A stretch of 64,000 bases of DNA, from NCBI GenBank assembly GCA_024114885.1, contig CP099426.1:434001-498000 (forward strand). The letters are read 5' to 3'. The DNA comes from Septoria linicola (Eukaryota; Ascomycota; Dothideomycetes; Mycosphaerellales; Mycosphaerellaceae). Numbering within the stretch: position 1 is the first letter of the stretch; each line of letters starts with the position of its first letter. Positions 54,620 to 64,000 of this stretch are shown here, piece by piece. The notes under the pieces are model-generated. The model did not search any database. It worked only from the letters and a program-made list of their open reading frames with translations, and was not told the DNA's origin. The position numbers and the translations under genes are program-made.

Positions 54620-56671
54620 ATGTTCTCCAGGAGGCACGCCAAGCAGAAGAACGACATCGCCTGCATCTTTGTTCATGCTGGAGCTGGCTATCACAGCAGA
54701 GAGAATGAGATGCACCATCTGCAGGCTTGTGACGAGTAGGTGAAGGTGTGAGGCCAAGAGACGCGCGAGACCAGCCGACTGATGCGAAACAGTGCATGCA
54801 GAACAGCAATGCGGCTAATGCAAAGTGGCGGCTCCGCTGTGGATGCCGTCGAGATAGCTATACGCGTGCTGGAAGACCGAGAAATCACCAATGCAGGCTT
54901 CGGCAGCAATCTGGGCTATGATGGAGTCGTTGAGTGCGACGCCATTATGGTCGACCACTTTGGCAGAAGCGGTGCTGCTGGAGCCGTCGCTCGTGAGTTA
55001 AGCTCTGAAATATAGTTGATGGACGAAGGCTGACACGTGAAAGAAATCAAGAACCCCATCTCACTGGCACGACAAGTCCTTGACCACTCTACTCAGTCTC
55101 TTTCACTCCGACGTGTGCCGCCGAACCTGCTTGTGGGTGAAGGAGCAAGACAATTTGCAGATGAGCACAGCATGCCCATCATGTCCTTTGATTACCTAAT
55201 CTCCCCCTTCGCCAGACATCGGTGGCAGAAATGGCGAGCAGACCTCAACAGGGTTGATCGGCACTCGAGAGCTACCAGCTATAGCACACTATCGGCCGAT
55301 CCCGGAGCACGGCTCATTGGCTACCGCCACGAGTACCCCGATTCTGAGCGACACCGACAGGCTCACCAAGACCGAGAGCTAGCCATGATGGAATCACTCT
55401 ACAACGATGCGCAGCCTGTATCGCCGCCACCCTCCGATATCCGCCAAGACGAATCTTCTTCGTCCACAGGCCCGTCGACATCGAATGCCTCCTTCAATGA
55501 CAGCACTAGAACTCCAAACACAACGCCAGAGGATCTGGACTCGCACCCAGATGTGTACAGTGACCCTCACGGCCCGCCAGTCTCTCTACAAAACATGGCC
55601 AACCATCCGTTTGCGAACAGCTCGTCCAAACTGACACCTGGTCGCTCTCCCAGAGCCAGTACTCACGATAGTTTCGACATGCTAGACGAGGATCATGGCA
55701 TGTCAGAATATACGACTTTCAGCGATGACGATGCCCAAGCACTCCTCTCTGGAGTGACCAGTGTCTCAAGACTGCAGCACAGCTCGGTCGAAGAAGACTC
55801 GGACGACACGGCCCGACTCAGTACGGACGGTCAGGAGGCCATGACTGAGCCTCCTGGGGCACCAATGCGGCCACCGCCACCTCCACATTCACATAGTACG
55901 GGCGCTTGGCACACTGGTCCTCTGGAGACAGCATTGCCTGAGAGTCCGACGATCAGTGATGACACGACAGCAGCGCAGGCGGCCAAGCTCGCCAGGATGC
56001 GAGCGGCAGCCAAGTCACTGCTCTCACTGGAGCCAAGTGACCCATCAGACGCGCCCGGCAAGGTGCCGGGCCCTGCTCCCAATAACGGGGAAGACCACAT
56101 CACTGACACGGTTGGTGCTATTGCCATTGACATGTACGGCAACATTGCTTGCGGAGCCTCCTCTGGCGGCATCGGCATGAAACATCGAGGCCGCGTGGGA
56201 CCAGCTGCACTCGTTGGTATCGGCGCCACAGTGATCCCAATGGAGGATGAGGATGATGAGAAGACCACAGTCGCCACCGTTACTTCCGGAACCGGCGAGC
56301 AGATGTCTACGACCATGGCCTCATCCGTGTGCAGCGATCGCATGTACCATTCTCACAAGCGGACCAAGAAAGGAACTTTCGAGGAGTGCATAGAAGAGAG
56401 CGCCATGCGAGCATTCATCGAGAAGGACTTCATGGGCCATCCTAGCGTGAAGAATTCCGAGTCGAATAGTGCTATCGGAATGCTGAGCGTGAAAAGGACA
56501 AAAGACGGGGCATGGTTGTATTTCGGGCACAACACTAATAGCTTTGCCTTGGCGAGCATGCACTCTGATGAGAAACAGCCGGTGTGTACGATGAGCCGGA
56601 GCACAGGCAATGGGAGCATCGCTCAGGGAGGCAGGCCGATCCGCTGGCGCAGGAGCAGCATGAAGAAGTGA
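54620..56671 (+). CDS. Taspase-like threonine aspartase (asparaginase type 2 fold)
   Basis: Three exons (54620-54735, 54793-54992, 55044-56671) give 647 aa. The start MFSRRHAKQKNDIACIFVHA leads to HAGAGYHS, then ACRTAMRLMQSGGSAVDAVE and NAGFGSNLGYDGVVECDAIM, all typical of the N-terminal hydrolase. The autocatalytic nucleophile is the Thr of DTVGAIAIDMYGNIACGASS (about residue 461), followed by GGIGMKHRGRVGPAALVGIG. Between the halves lies a roughly 300-residue Ser/Pro/Asp-rich disordered linker, much longer than in animal taspase. Self-cleavage before Thr should give alpha and beta chains. The second intron's acceptor (55043) is the least certain splice. Confidence 0.85.
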
Positions 56672-57039
56672 GGCGGCCAACAAGGCTAGGACGAGCACTT
56701 CTATGAATGCCCTGTGATGTGCGAGAGACTTTGTCGGATCCTATGTCGACTGTTCGTGTCGCTATTCTGTTATCTAAGCGGGTGGGATGGAGCAAGTTTG
56801 CTCTTCTCGGGTACGTTCCCGCTCACCTAGATCAAAGGGAGGGCCAAGGGTACTTCAAATCAATTCATTGTCCATGCTACCGTTCCCACAATCATTGCAT
56901 AGAAGAGCACTGCCAGTGCTATGCTGGAAGTTTCTCGCAAATAGGCAACGTCGAATTCCAATGTGATGTCGGGCAGCGATCTCTGGCCCACTTCTCCGCT
57001 TGGGACTAGGCTGAGTGGAAGAGTGCCAGTACAAGACTT
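56672..57039. other. Intergenic, 368 bp
   Basis: Convergent spacer between the taspase stop and the BTB pseudogene end. No ORF with features. Confidence 0.45.
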
Positions 57040-57845
57040 CTAGTCACGGTGGCCTGCGGTCTTGGTCAGTATCTTCGACTCATTGCTGTGCGCGCAGGAG
57101 TAGCAAGACTAGCAACTGAACTCCGATAAGGAGATGACTCTCGAAAAACTTACTGTGGTAGTGACACTTGGGCTCACGCCATCTCTTCTGCGTCTCCTCG
57201 TATCCTTGAAACACATGGTACTTCCGAGCAAGGTCGCGGAAAAAGTCCTTGGGTAGATCCTCGCTGTGATCAGACAGCTCCACATTGACTGTCTTGACGA
57301 TGCATAGGTCCGTGACGAATTGTCTCGCGCCAGAGCTGTCGGTCGTGCCGTTGTAGATGACGCTTATGATGTCCACCAGCCAGGCGGTGTTCAGTTGCGT
57401 CTCCTCGCGCTCACAGCGCTGATACAGCGAGTCGATGATGGCATCTCGGAACGCTGCGTCTTGGAGGTACTCGCCGAGGACGTATCATGTGCCGAGGACG
57501 AAATATGCTTTGCTGATTTCCTCGAGTTCGGCGTATTTTGATGGGTGGACGACTTCGTGGTATAGCCAGTCCACGTAGAGATCGACGACCTATGAGGTAG
57601 TGTTCGGGAGGTGGATAATCTCTGAATCTTGAGACCATTCGGGCTTGCAGCGGGCTTGCATGTATTGGGAAGTCTTGCAGAGGATGTTTTGTTGCACGAA
57701 GAAGTGCTTAGACCTGTCGCCAACATTCTCGCCGATTCGTATGGTGATGAGAGGACTGGGCGTGCTGTCCGCGCCATCCCCGGCGTTGTTCGCACGAAGT
57801 GAGAGCTGCGTAGGCCATGTCTCTGTTGGCAGTGGGTTCGGTCAT
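57040..57845 (-). pseudogene. BTB/POZ-domain protein, broken by two nonsense codons
   Basis: One minus-strand frame reads as a fungal BTB/POZ protein: PSPLITIRIGENVGDRSKHF, FVQQNILCKTSQYM, EWSQDSEIIHLPNTTS, stop, VVDLYVDWLYHEVVHPSKYA, AYFVLGT, stop, YVLGEYLQDAAFRDAIIDSL, then a C-terminal helical part ending KCHYH. The stops are TAG at 57592-57590 and TGA at 57487-57485, both in the same frame. The 5' end also has no in-frame ATG; the nearest, 57845, is in another frame. The last exon probably splices from 57154 to 57053 to end CHYHSHRD. Intact members are adaptors of unknown role. CAG to TAG and CGA or TGG to TGA would explain both stops. Confidence 0.75.
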
Positions 57846-58536
57846 TGTTGCGACGGATGTTTAATTTGTGATTAGTGAATGAAGACCAAAAGTTTGAATT
57901 CCTGCGCGAGAAATGCTGCTTGTTTGCAGTATGAAATGTCGTTCAATACACAGAGAAACGGCATGAAATCGAGCTGCAATATTCACGTCTTTGCGCAGGA
58001 GAGCGCTGCACGTCGGAACTTGCTGTATCACTCACTCATCGGGCAGCGACATTCTCGTGACTGCGCAAGCGCGGCTGTCTGCACATTTTGTGCATTGTCA
58101 AGTACCCAGCGAGAACACGATTTGCTGTTCTTGCAGTATTGTTTGTTCGTGGGCAATCGTCCAATCTAAAGTACAGCTTACCTTTGAAAGCTGCATGATA
58201 ACACTCAAGGCCGAACGTGCTGAGGCGGACTCTCGGCTGACTGCCTGCGTTCCGTGGCATTATGGGCTGCGACTAGCTGGGTCAATGAGAGTGGTGGTGA
58301 CTCTTGATCGACTGGAGGTAACCCTAGAAGCGTGAAGGAGGCAGTGCAGTGTGAATGTGTAGTAGATTGTAGGCAATAGAAGTCAAGTGGTGAGCGTGAA
58401 GGAAGCGGCGTCTCTATTGCCAAGCAATGAGGTAAGCACGACCAGGGTGGTGCCTGCTCAAACGCGCGAGTGGCGGCCACATTGCTTGCGGAAGCCAACA
58501 TCGTCTGCGTACTGCTCATCGAGAACAAAGCACGCG
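57846..58536. other. Intergenic, 691 bp, upstream of MLH1
   Basis: No supported ORF. The region to about 58386 is the likely MLH1 promoter; an open frame continues upstream of the MLH1 ATG without a start codon and is taken as 5' UTR. Confidence 0.45.
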
Positions 58537-60705
58537 ATGGATGGGCCCGGCGAGATGGACGCGTCGATGTCGTCCTCGCCTGCACGGGGAACGAAGCGCA
58601 AGGCAGATGAGATGCAAGGTCCGCGCCGAATTCGTGCACTTCACCAAGACGTTGTGAACAAAATTGCTGCCGGCGAGATCATTGTCGCGCCAGTCCACGC
58701 ACTGAAAGAGCTGATCGAAAATGCGGTGGATGCAGGCTCAACCAGCCTCGAAATATTGGTCAAAGATGGTGGTTTGAAGCTCCTTCAAATTACTGACAAT
58801 GGCTGCGGCATCAGTAAGGACGACTTGCCTATACTCTGCGAGCGCTTCACGACGTCGAAACTCAAGTCATTCGAAGATTTACAGGCCATTGGGACCTATG
58901 GCTTCCGTGGAGAGGCACTGGCAAGTATCAGTCATATTGCACATCTCGCTGTGACTACCAAGACCACCGAATCCAGCTGTGCCTGGAAAGCACAGTATGC
59001 TGGCGGAAAGCTCACTCCAGCGAAACCGGGACAGTCGGCCGACCCGAAAGCATGCGCTGGGCGACAGGGCACTCAGATTGCAGTCGAGGATCTCTTTTAC
59101 AACGTGCCCACTCGAAGGCGTGCTTTCCGATCTGCCAGCGAGGAGTACGCAAAGATTGCAGAAGTTGTTGGCAAGTATGCTGTCCACTGTCAAGGTGTTG
59201 CTTTCTCTTGCAAGAAACATGGTGAAGCCGGCTCAGGCATCGCCGTGCCATCAAACGCCAATATTCGCGATCGCATTCGTCTCACACACAGCAGCAACGT
59301 TGCGAACGAGCTTATGGACTTTCAGACATCGAACGACCAGTACGGCTTCAAAGCTGAAGGACTCGTCAGTAACGCCAATCATAACGGCAAGAAGACGACT
59401 ATGCTTCTCTTCATTAACCACCGATCTGTCGAATCGTCTGCCATCAAGAAAGCCATCGAGCAGACATACTCCGTATTCTTGCCCAAGGGAGGCAAGCCAT
59501 TCCTATATCTCAGTCTTGAGATTGATCCCGCTAGAGTGGACGTGAACGTGCATCCGACAAAACGAGAGGTCAATTTCCTCAACGAGGATGAGATTATTGA
59601 GCTTGTTTGCGATGAGATACGCACGCGCTTGGGCAAGGTCGATACCAGCAGGACGTTCATGACACAGAGTCTGCTCAGCGGCGCAAAGACGCCGAGCATA
59701 TCGAAAGCCAACACCTTGCCGGAGGTCCCGCCGCCCGCTGCGACTGCCTCACAACGCCCTTCTACCGCACACACCGGAAGTACGCGAAAGCCATACGAGA
59801 ACAACCTTGTCAGGACGGACGCCAAAACGAGAAAGATCACTGCAATGCTTCCCCATGCTCAGTCGACAGAAACCACCATCAACGCACCTGCTTCAGATGG
59901 AATCGAGTACGAGTACACAGACAAAGAGCCCACGATCTGCCGTCTTACCACGATCAAGGACCTTCGTGCCTCGGTGAGGCAGAATATGCACAATGAGCTG
60001 ACTGATACGTACGCCAACCATACTTTTGTTGGTATTGCAGACGAGACCAAACGCATCGCCGCGATCCAGGGCGGGGTCAAGCTCTTTCTCGTGGACTATG
60101 GCATGACTGCCGCGGAATATTTCTACCAGCTTGGGCTTACAGACTTCGGTAACTATGGAACCATTAGATTCAATCCACCACTAGCCCTACATGACCTGCT
60201 CCAGATCGCAGTAGAACGAGCCCAAGCTTTAGAGCCAAATAACGTGGAAATGGACTGGGACAACGTTGCAGCAACAGTGGCCAACCAGCTGATATCGCGC
60301 AAAGACATGCTTTCCGAGTACTTTGCACTTGAAGTGTCTGCTGCAGGAGATATCCTGACCATACCACTTCTAGTCAAGGGCTACATGCCGTCCATGGCTA
60401 AACTTCCCAACTTCCTGCTGCGGCTAGGACCACACGTGGACTGGACAGACGAGAAAGGGTGTTTCCAAAGCTTTCTTCGAGAATTGGCTAGCTTCTATGC
60501 GCCAGAAGCTTTACCGCCAGCGCCACAAGACGATGCTGAAGAAGACGAGGACGTCGCCGAGCGACGTCGACACATTCGCAGTACTGTGGAGAATGTGCTC
60601 TTCCCTGCCTTCAAGGCTAGGCTTGTGGCTACGAAAAGCCTTCTGAGAGGAACTGTGGAAGTGGCCAACCTTAAAGGCCTCTATCGTATGTTCGAGAGAT
60701 GCTGA
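58537..60705 (+). CDS. MLH1: DNA mismatch repair protein MLH1
   Basis: A single exon of 722 aa from the ATG at 58537; Met codons at 58555 and 58567 are alternatives. A short N-terminal tail with a basic signal (GTKRKADEM) precedes the GHKL ATPase: VVNKIAAGEIIVAPVHALKE, LIENAVDAG, QITDNGCGISKDDL, TSKLKSFEDLQAIGTYGFRG and EALASISHIAHL. GTQIAVEDLFYNVPTRRRAF and VDVNVHPTKREVNFLNEDE follow. The linker (residues 370-480) is disordered. The C-terminal dimerisation part ends in the invariant FERC, which contributes to the MutL-alpha nuclease site. Nuclear mismatch repair with PMS1. No intron is visible. Confidence 0.97.
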   Translation: MDGPGEMDASMSSSPARGTKRKADEMQGPRRIRALHQDVVNKIAAGEIIVAPVHALKELIENAVDAGSTSLEILVKDGGLKLLQITDNGCGISKDDLPILCERFTTSKLKSFEDLQAIGTYGFRGEALASISHIAHLAVTTKTTESSCAWKAQYAGGKLTPAKPGQSADPKACAGRQGTQIAVEDLFYNVPTRRRAFRSASEEYAKIAEVVGKYAVHCQGVAFSCKKHGEAGSGIAVPSNANIRDRIRLTHSSNVANELMDFQTSNDQYGFKAEGLVSNANHNGKKTTMLLFINHRSVESSAIKKAIEQTYSVFLPKGGKPFLYLSLEIDPARVDVNVHPTKREVNFLNEDEIIELVCDEIRTRLGKVDTSRTFMTQSLLSGAKTPSISKANTLPEVPPPAATASQRPSTAHTGSTRKPYENNLVRTDAKTRKITAMLPHAQSTETTINAPASDGIEYEYTDKEPTICRLTTIKDLRASVRQNMHNELTDTYANHTFVGIADETKRIAAIQGGVKLFLVDYGMTAAEYFYQLGLTDFGNYGTIRFNPPLALHDLLQIAVERAQALEPNNVEMDWDNVAATVANQLISRKDMLSEYFALEVSAAGDILTIPLLVKGYMPSMAKLPNFLLRLGPHVDWTDEKGCFQSFLRELASFYAPEALPPAPQDDAEEDEDVAERRRHIRSTVENVLFPAFKARLVATKSLLRGTVEVANLKGLYRMFERC

Positions 60706-62244
60706 GAAAAGGCTCAGAGCTTGCCGCATGTCCGGCAGAACTACACGTGTTTGCAATATCGTGTGCCATGCGCACATGATCGACCTGCAACAGGCAATCG
60801 CATCAACTTGCGAGAACAGCCGACCAATCCAACGCATGCTAAAGTCATTTTGTCAATACGCTACGAGTGCTGTACGCATTCTGAGGGCATACTGCAAGCT
60901 GTACCGAGGTGGCGTTGCTGAGACGATTTGTGATTGGCATTGCTGTTTGTGAGGCTCCTTCCTATGATGGAAGTCCGCATCAAAGTCAAAGCAGCGCCTC
61001 GGTATCCAGCAGTGCGTCTTAGTGTATGTGATGATCGGCATTAGTCCCTTCATTTTCCCCTCCCTCGACGCGGAGTGCGTGCCGGTCCACTTTGGGCTGT
61101 TTTGGCTGACCATTTGCAACACCCCGCGACGCACAATTTCGCGTCGTGAGCGCCACAGCGTCAGCTCAAGCACTTCTTTGAAGCCAGCCACGCTGAGCTT
61201 GTGTCTCCGGCCACGCCCTCCAAGCAGCCATGGCGAAGCTTTCGCGTCTTTGCACAATTTGTGGACCGAAACAAGAACCGGCGCACACAGCGGTGCTTCT
61301 GCGCTGCTAGCAGATGTGAACCAGCGAACGCGAACAGTCCAATGAGCCTCAGCTCGAATTTTGCCACATCCAAGCTGCGCTTCACCAAACATTCAATTCT
61401 AGGCTGCAAATCTAGCGATGACAATCTTTGACAAGGACGTTGTCTGCCAACTTCTCCAGGCGCTGGTCGACTGCAGAGCACAAGTACAATAATCCAAATC
61501 TGTATTCACCGTGCGCGCCACGAGCTCATCGCGACCAAGAGAACCCTGGGACGCCTGACATGTTGCATGAATATGTTCCTGGTATTGCTTTGTCCTCGTT
61601 CCGTGTCCGAACGTCTCGAGCTGCACAGATCGAAGCTCCGAAGTACGAGATCGTGAAAGCAGTGGCGCATAAACTGCGACGCTGGTAAGCAACGACCGAG
61701 GCTTGCCGTGTGGACGAACTCTAAATGTAAGGTTAACCGCAGATCTCTTCTGTTTTGGTACGTAGGTGGCGACCCCTGGAGAAACACTGTTGCCGCCTCA
61801 GCCTTCGCCATACCTCATTTGACATGGTGCGCCAAACATGTCCTATGATCGCACACTCTTGTCTCGTTGCTCAGCGGTGTCTGTCGCTGGCTGCCATCAT
61901 GTGAAGCACAGCCAACCACGAGTCCCGCATTTCAAAGCTTCTGCAATACAGATTCGCCGTAAAGTCCGTAAGCTGCAGGGCTAAATTCGTGTCATATGCT
62001 AGCGATACCTACCGAAGTAGTGTTTCGTCGCTCGAGGCGCTTGAGTCGCACGGCTCCCACATTTGGCAAAACTCTATGATCCGCTAGAAAGAAGAACATC
62101 AGGGTACCTGTGGAGACCGACAGGCGCACGGTGCCTGCTAGACATCAGTGATTGCCAGTATAAGTATTCTGAAGATCTGCACCCCAATCACTTCTCATTC
62201 TCAGCACACATCTCTCTAACATACCCAACTCGAGACACATCATC
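60706..62244. other. Intergenic, 1.5 kb
   Basis: ORFs of 60-180 codons occur on both strands but overlap one another and lack any domain or signal peptide. The right end is the promoter of the peroxidase gene. No repeat signature. Confidence 0.45.
62159..62164 (+). promoter_or_regulatory. TATA-like element of the heme-thiolate peroxidase gene
   Basis: TATAAG lies about 80 bp upstream of the ATG at 62245 and is followed by a CA/CT-rich leader, a normal arrangement for a fungal secreted-enzyme promoter. Confidence 0.4.
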
Positions 62245-63630
62245 ATGAAGGGCATCATCGTTTCTTCGCTCATTGCGAGCGCATCCGCCTTCCCTTTCGT
62301 TATGGATGTTGCGGGCGTGGACAGCTCAGCCATCCATGAGGAACGCCGCCGCATCAGACGACAACAGCCTGGCCAAGGCCCTGGATCCGCAGCTCAATGC
62401 GCGTTCAACGCCAACCACAAGCCTGCAAATCCAGTGACGGCACAATATCCATACAACAATGCCAAGAATGGCAAGAAGGGAAACGAGAAGGGCGGTTATC
62501 AAGTGCCAGCACCTGGTGACACTGCTCACCAGTTTGTTGCTCCAAACTACAAAACCGACATCCGCGGCCCATGCCCTGGTTTGAACGTCGCCGCCAATCA
62601 CAACTTGTGAGTTCCCAAGTTTCAACACATCGCCCAAGGGCAATTCTAACCACTTCAATAGCTTGGCTCACGATGGTATCGTCACCTTCGCCGAACTTGT
62701 TGATGCTCAGCAGAACGTCTACAATGTTGGCTATGATCTTGCCAATCTTTTGGCCCTCCTTGGTCTTACCTTGACCGATGGTGATCTTGTCACCGAGAAG
62801 CTGTCCATCGGTTGTGACGCTACGTCGCGAACTTCGGTCAATCCAGTTTTGACTGGATCCGAGCCTGGTCTTGATGGCCACAACAAATTTGAGGCCGACA
62901 GCTCGCTCACACGTAACGACTTCTTCCTCGGCAAGGGGGACAACTTTAACTTCAATGGCGGGTTTCCCTGTCCTTTCGCTTGTTTCGAACCTCGCTAATA
63001 GCTTTAATAGGTACTCTATTCAAGATGATGACCGATACAACTGGCGGCAACTACGACCTGCAGGGTCTCGCTCAATACCGATACGACCGCTGGTTCCAGT
63101 CTCAAAGAGACAACCCTAACTTCTACTTCGGTCCATTGAGCTTGCTGCTCTTTGGTGCCGCCTCGTTCTTGTACGAACTCATGCCATCTGGCAGCCACGG
63201 ATACGCCCCTGACTTTGCCACCATTTCCTCTTTCTTCGGTGCCCAGAAGGAGTCTGACGGTACCTATTCGTTCAACGGAAAGGAGCAGCTCCCAGCCAAC
63301 TGGATCAACCGTGTTGACCCATACACAAACTCGAAGGTCACCGAGCAGATTCTTGCTATGTACCTCCTGAAGCCAGTACAGTTCGGCGGTAACACTGCCG
63401 ACGGCAAGTTTGACGTGATAACTTACGGCGCTATCCAGAATGGAACTATTAAGCCTGGTCTCGATGCCCGCACCACTTCGTGCCTGCTCTACCAGCTTGC
63501 AACTCAGTCCGTTCCATCATACTTGAACGGTCTGGTCACACCATCCGTCGATGCTCTATCCTTTGTTGCTACCAAGCTCTCTGGCACCGACTTCGCCAAC
63601 CTTGGCTGCCCACAGCCTCTCACCAAGTAG
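62245..63630 (+). CDS. Secreted heme-thiolate peroxidase (chloroperoxidase/unspecific peroxygenase family)
   Basis: Three exons (62245-62606, 62662-62957, 63011-63630) give 425 aa. A signal peptide (MKGIIVSSLIASASAFPFVM) and a pro-region with RRRIRRQQ precede the mature enzyme. The proximal heme-ligand Cys is in GPCPGLNVAANHNF (about residue 110). The acid-base and Mg-site region appears as LAHDGIVTF and EADSSLTRNDFF; NFNGTLFKMMTDTTGG and QYRYDRWFQSQRDNP follow. The family uses H2O2 for halogenation or oxygen insertion outside the cell. The second intron begins with GC, not GT (see findings); no GT donor keeps the frame. Confidence 0.93.
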
Positions 63631-64000
63631 TGGAAGTTTTGGAGTGATGGGATCAGAATGGGAGAAAAATACCTTGATGAAGGGAAGACTAGCATGAAAA
63701 CGACCTGATGACTACTACTATCCGTAGTTCATGTTACTAGCGAAATTGACACAATGTTCAATCATATTCTGAGTTCGAATCAAATTCTTCGTCCCTAAGT
63801 CGCAGGAATCAGTCACTATGAGACGGTATGATCGTGAAACGTCAAGCTTCCACCACTGCACCCATCTCTGCCATACGAGAGGGCAGCTGAGGCAGACTGA
63901 ACGAAGCTGACCATAGGTGAGGTGGCTGGGCGCTCGGAGACAATCTGACGACGGGTGTGGTCCAGCAGCCTGCTCGTTGACGTTCTTCCTGCCAGCATTT
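63631..64000. other. Intergenic to right edge, 370 bp
   Basis: 3' UTR of the peroxidase gene and beyond. Only a 60-codon minus-strand ORF without features is present. Confidence 0.45.

Noticed and set aside
57590..57635. A 46-nt intron that would remove the TAG in the BTB gene
   Set aside because: The segment encodes SEIIHLPN, the conserved strand of fungal BTB domains, and the donor GTCTCA is poor; the second stop would remain in any case.

Overview
This window is nuclear DNA of a filamentous ascomycete (Pezizomycotina), most likely a dothideomycete of the Mycosphaerellales/Capnodiales type. The evidence is many short introns of about 45-60 nt with GT..AG borders, compact genes on both strands, fungal-specific families (SHE9/MDM33, UPF0643, NRPS-like reductases, heme-thiolate peroxidase) and two CpA-poor, TpA-rich islands that look like RIP-mutated repeat remnants. 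The class is inferred from gene style and remembered family members, not from a search. No tRNA, rRNA, CRISPR array or intact transposon was seen.

Layout. 1-5.5 kb: N-terminal part of an unknown gene leaving the left edge, a CXXC zinc-binding protein (CZIB/UPF0587), a nitronate monooxygenase and a Baeyer-Villiger-type flavin monooxygenase. 5.6-6.0 kb: first RIP-like island. 6.7-10.7 kb: a UPF0643 protein, an NTF2-like small protein and two small Cys-containing ORFs that may be paralogues. 11-22.9 kb: a dense housekeeping block of divergent and convergent pairs: SCC2 cohesin loader, RPA12, deoxyhypusine hydroxylase, NECAP, SHE9/MDM33 and a HAD phosphatase. 23-31.5 kb: a small secreted double-psi beta-barrel protein, an MFS transporter, an AIF/AMID-type flavoprotein, and two unknown proteins. 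31.5-34 kb: gene-poor, with a second, stronger RIP-like island. 34-46 kb: an NRPS-like A-T-R reductase, a GFA-family protein, a secreted GH35 beta-galactosidase and a secreted BBE-type FAD oxidase with an unusual glycosylated insertion. 46-60.7 kb: REV7, importin KAP114, a membrane protein, ARP3, a taspase-like threonine aspartase, a BTB/POZ pseudogene and MLH1. 62.2-63.6 kb: a secreted heme-thiolate peroxidase.

The housekeeping genes are ordinary and syntenic-looking. Accessory capacity lies in secreted or oxidative enzymes (GH35, BBE oxidase, heme-thiolate peroxidase, BVMO, NRPS-like). These are separated from one another, and I do not see a convincing biosynthetic cluster.

The most unexpected sequence-level signal is a repeated local flip of strand composition. 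At about five places the + strand changes from strongly C-rich to strongly G-rich within a few hundred bases, always in that direction, whichever strand the gene is on. Exon borders below were placed by hand from reading frame, family conservation and splice sites; frames and lengths were checked to close.
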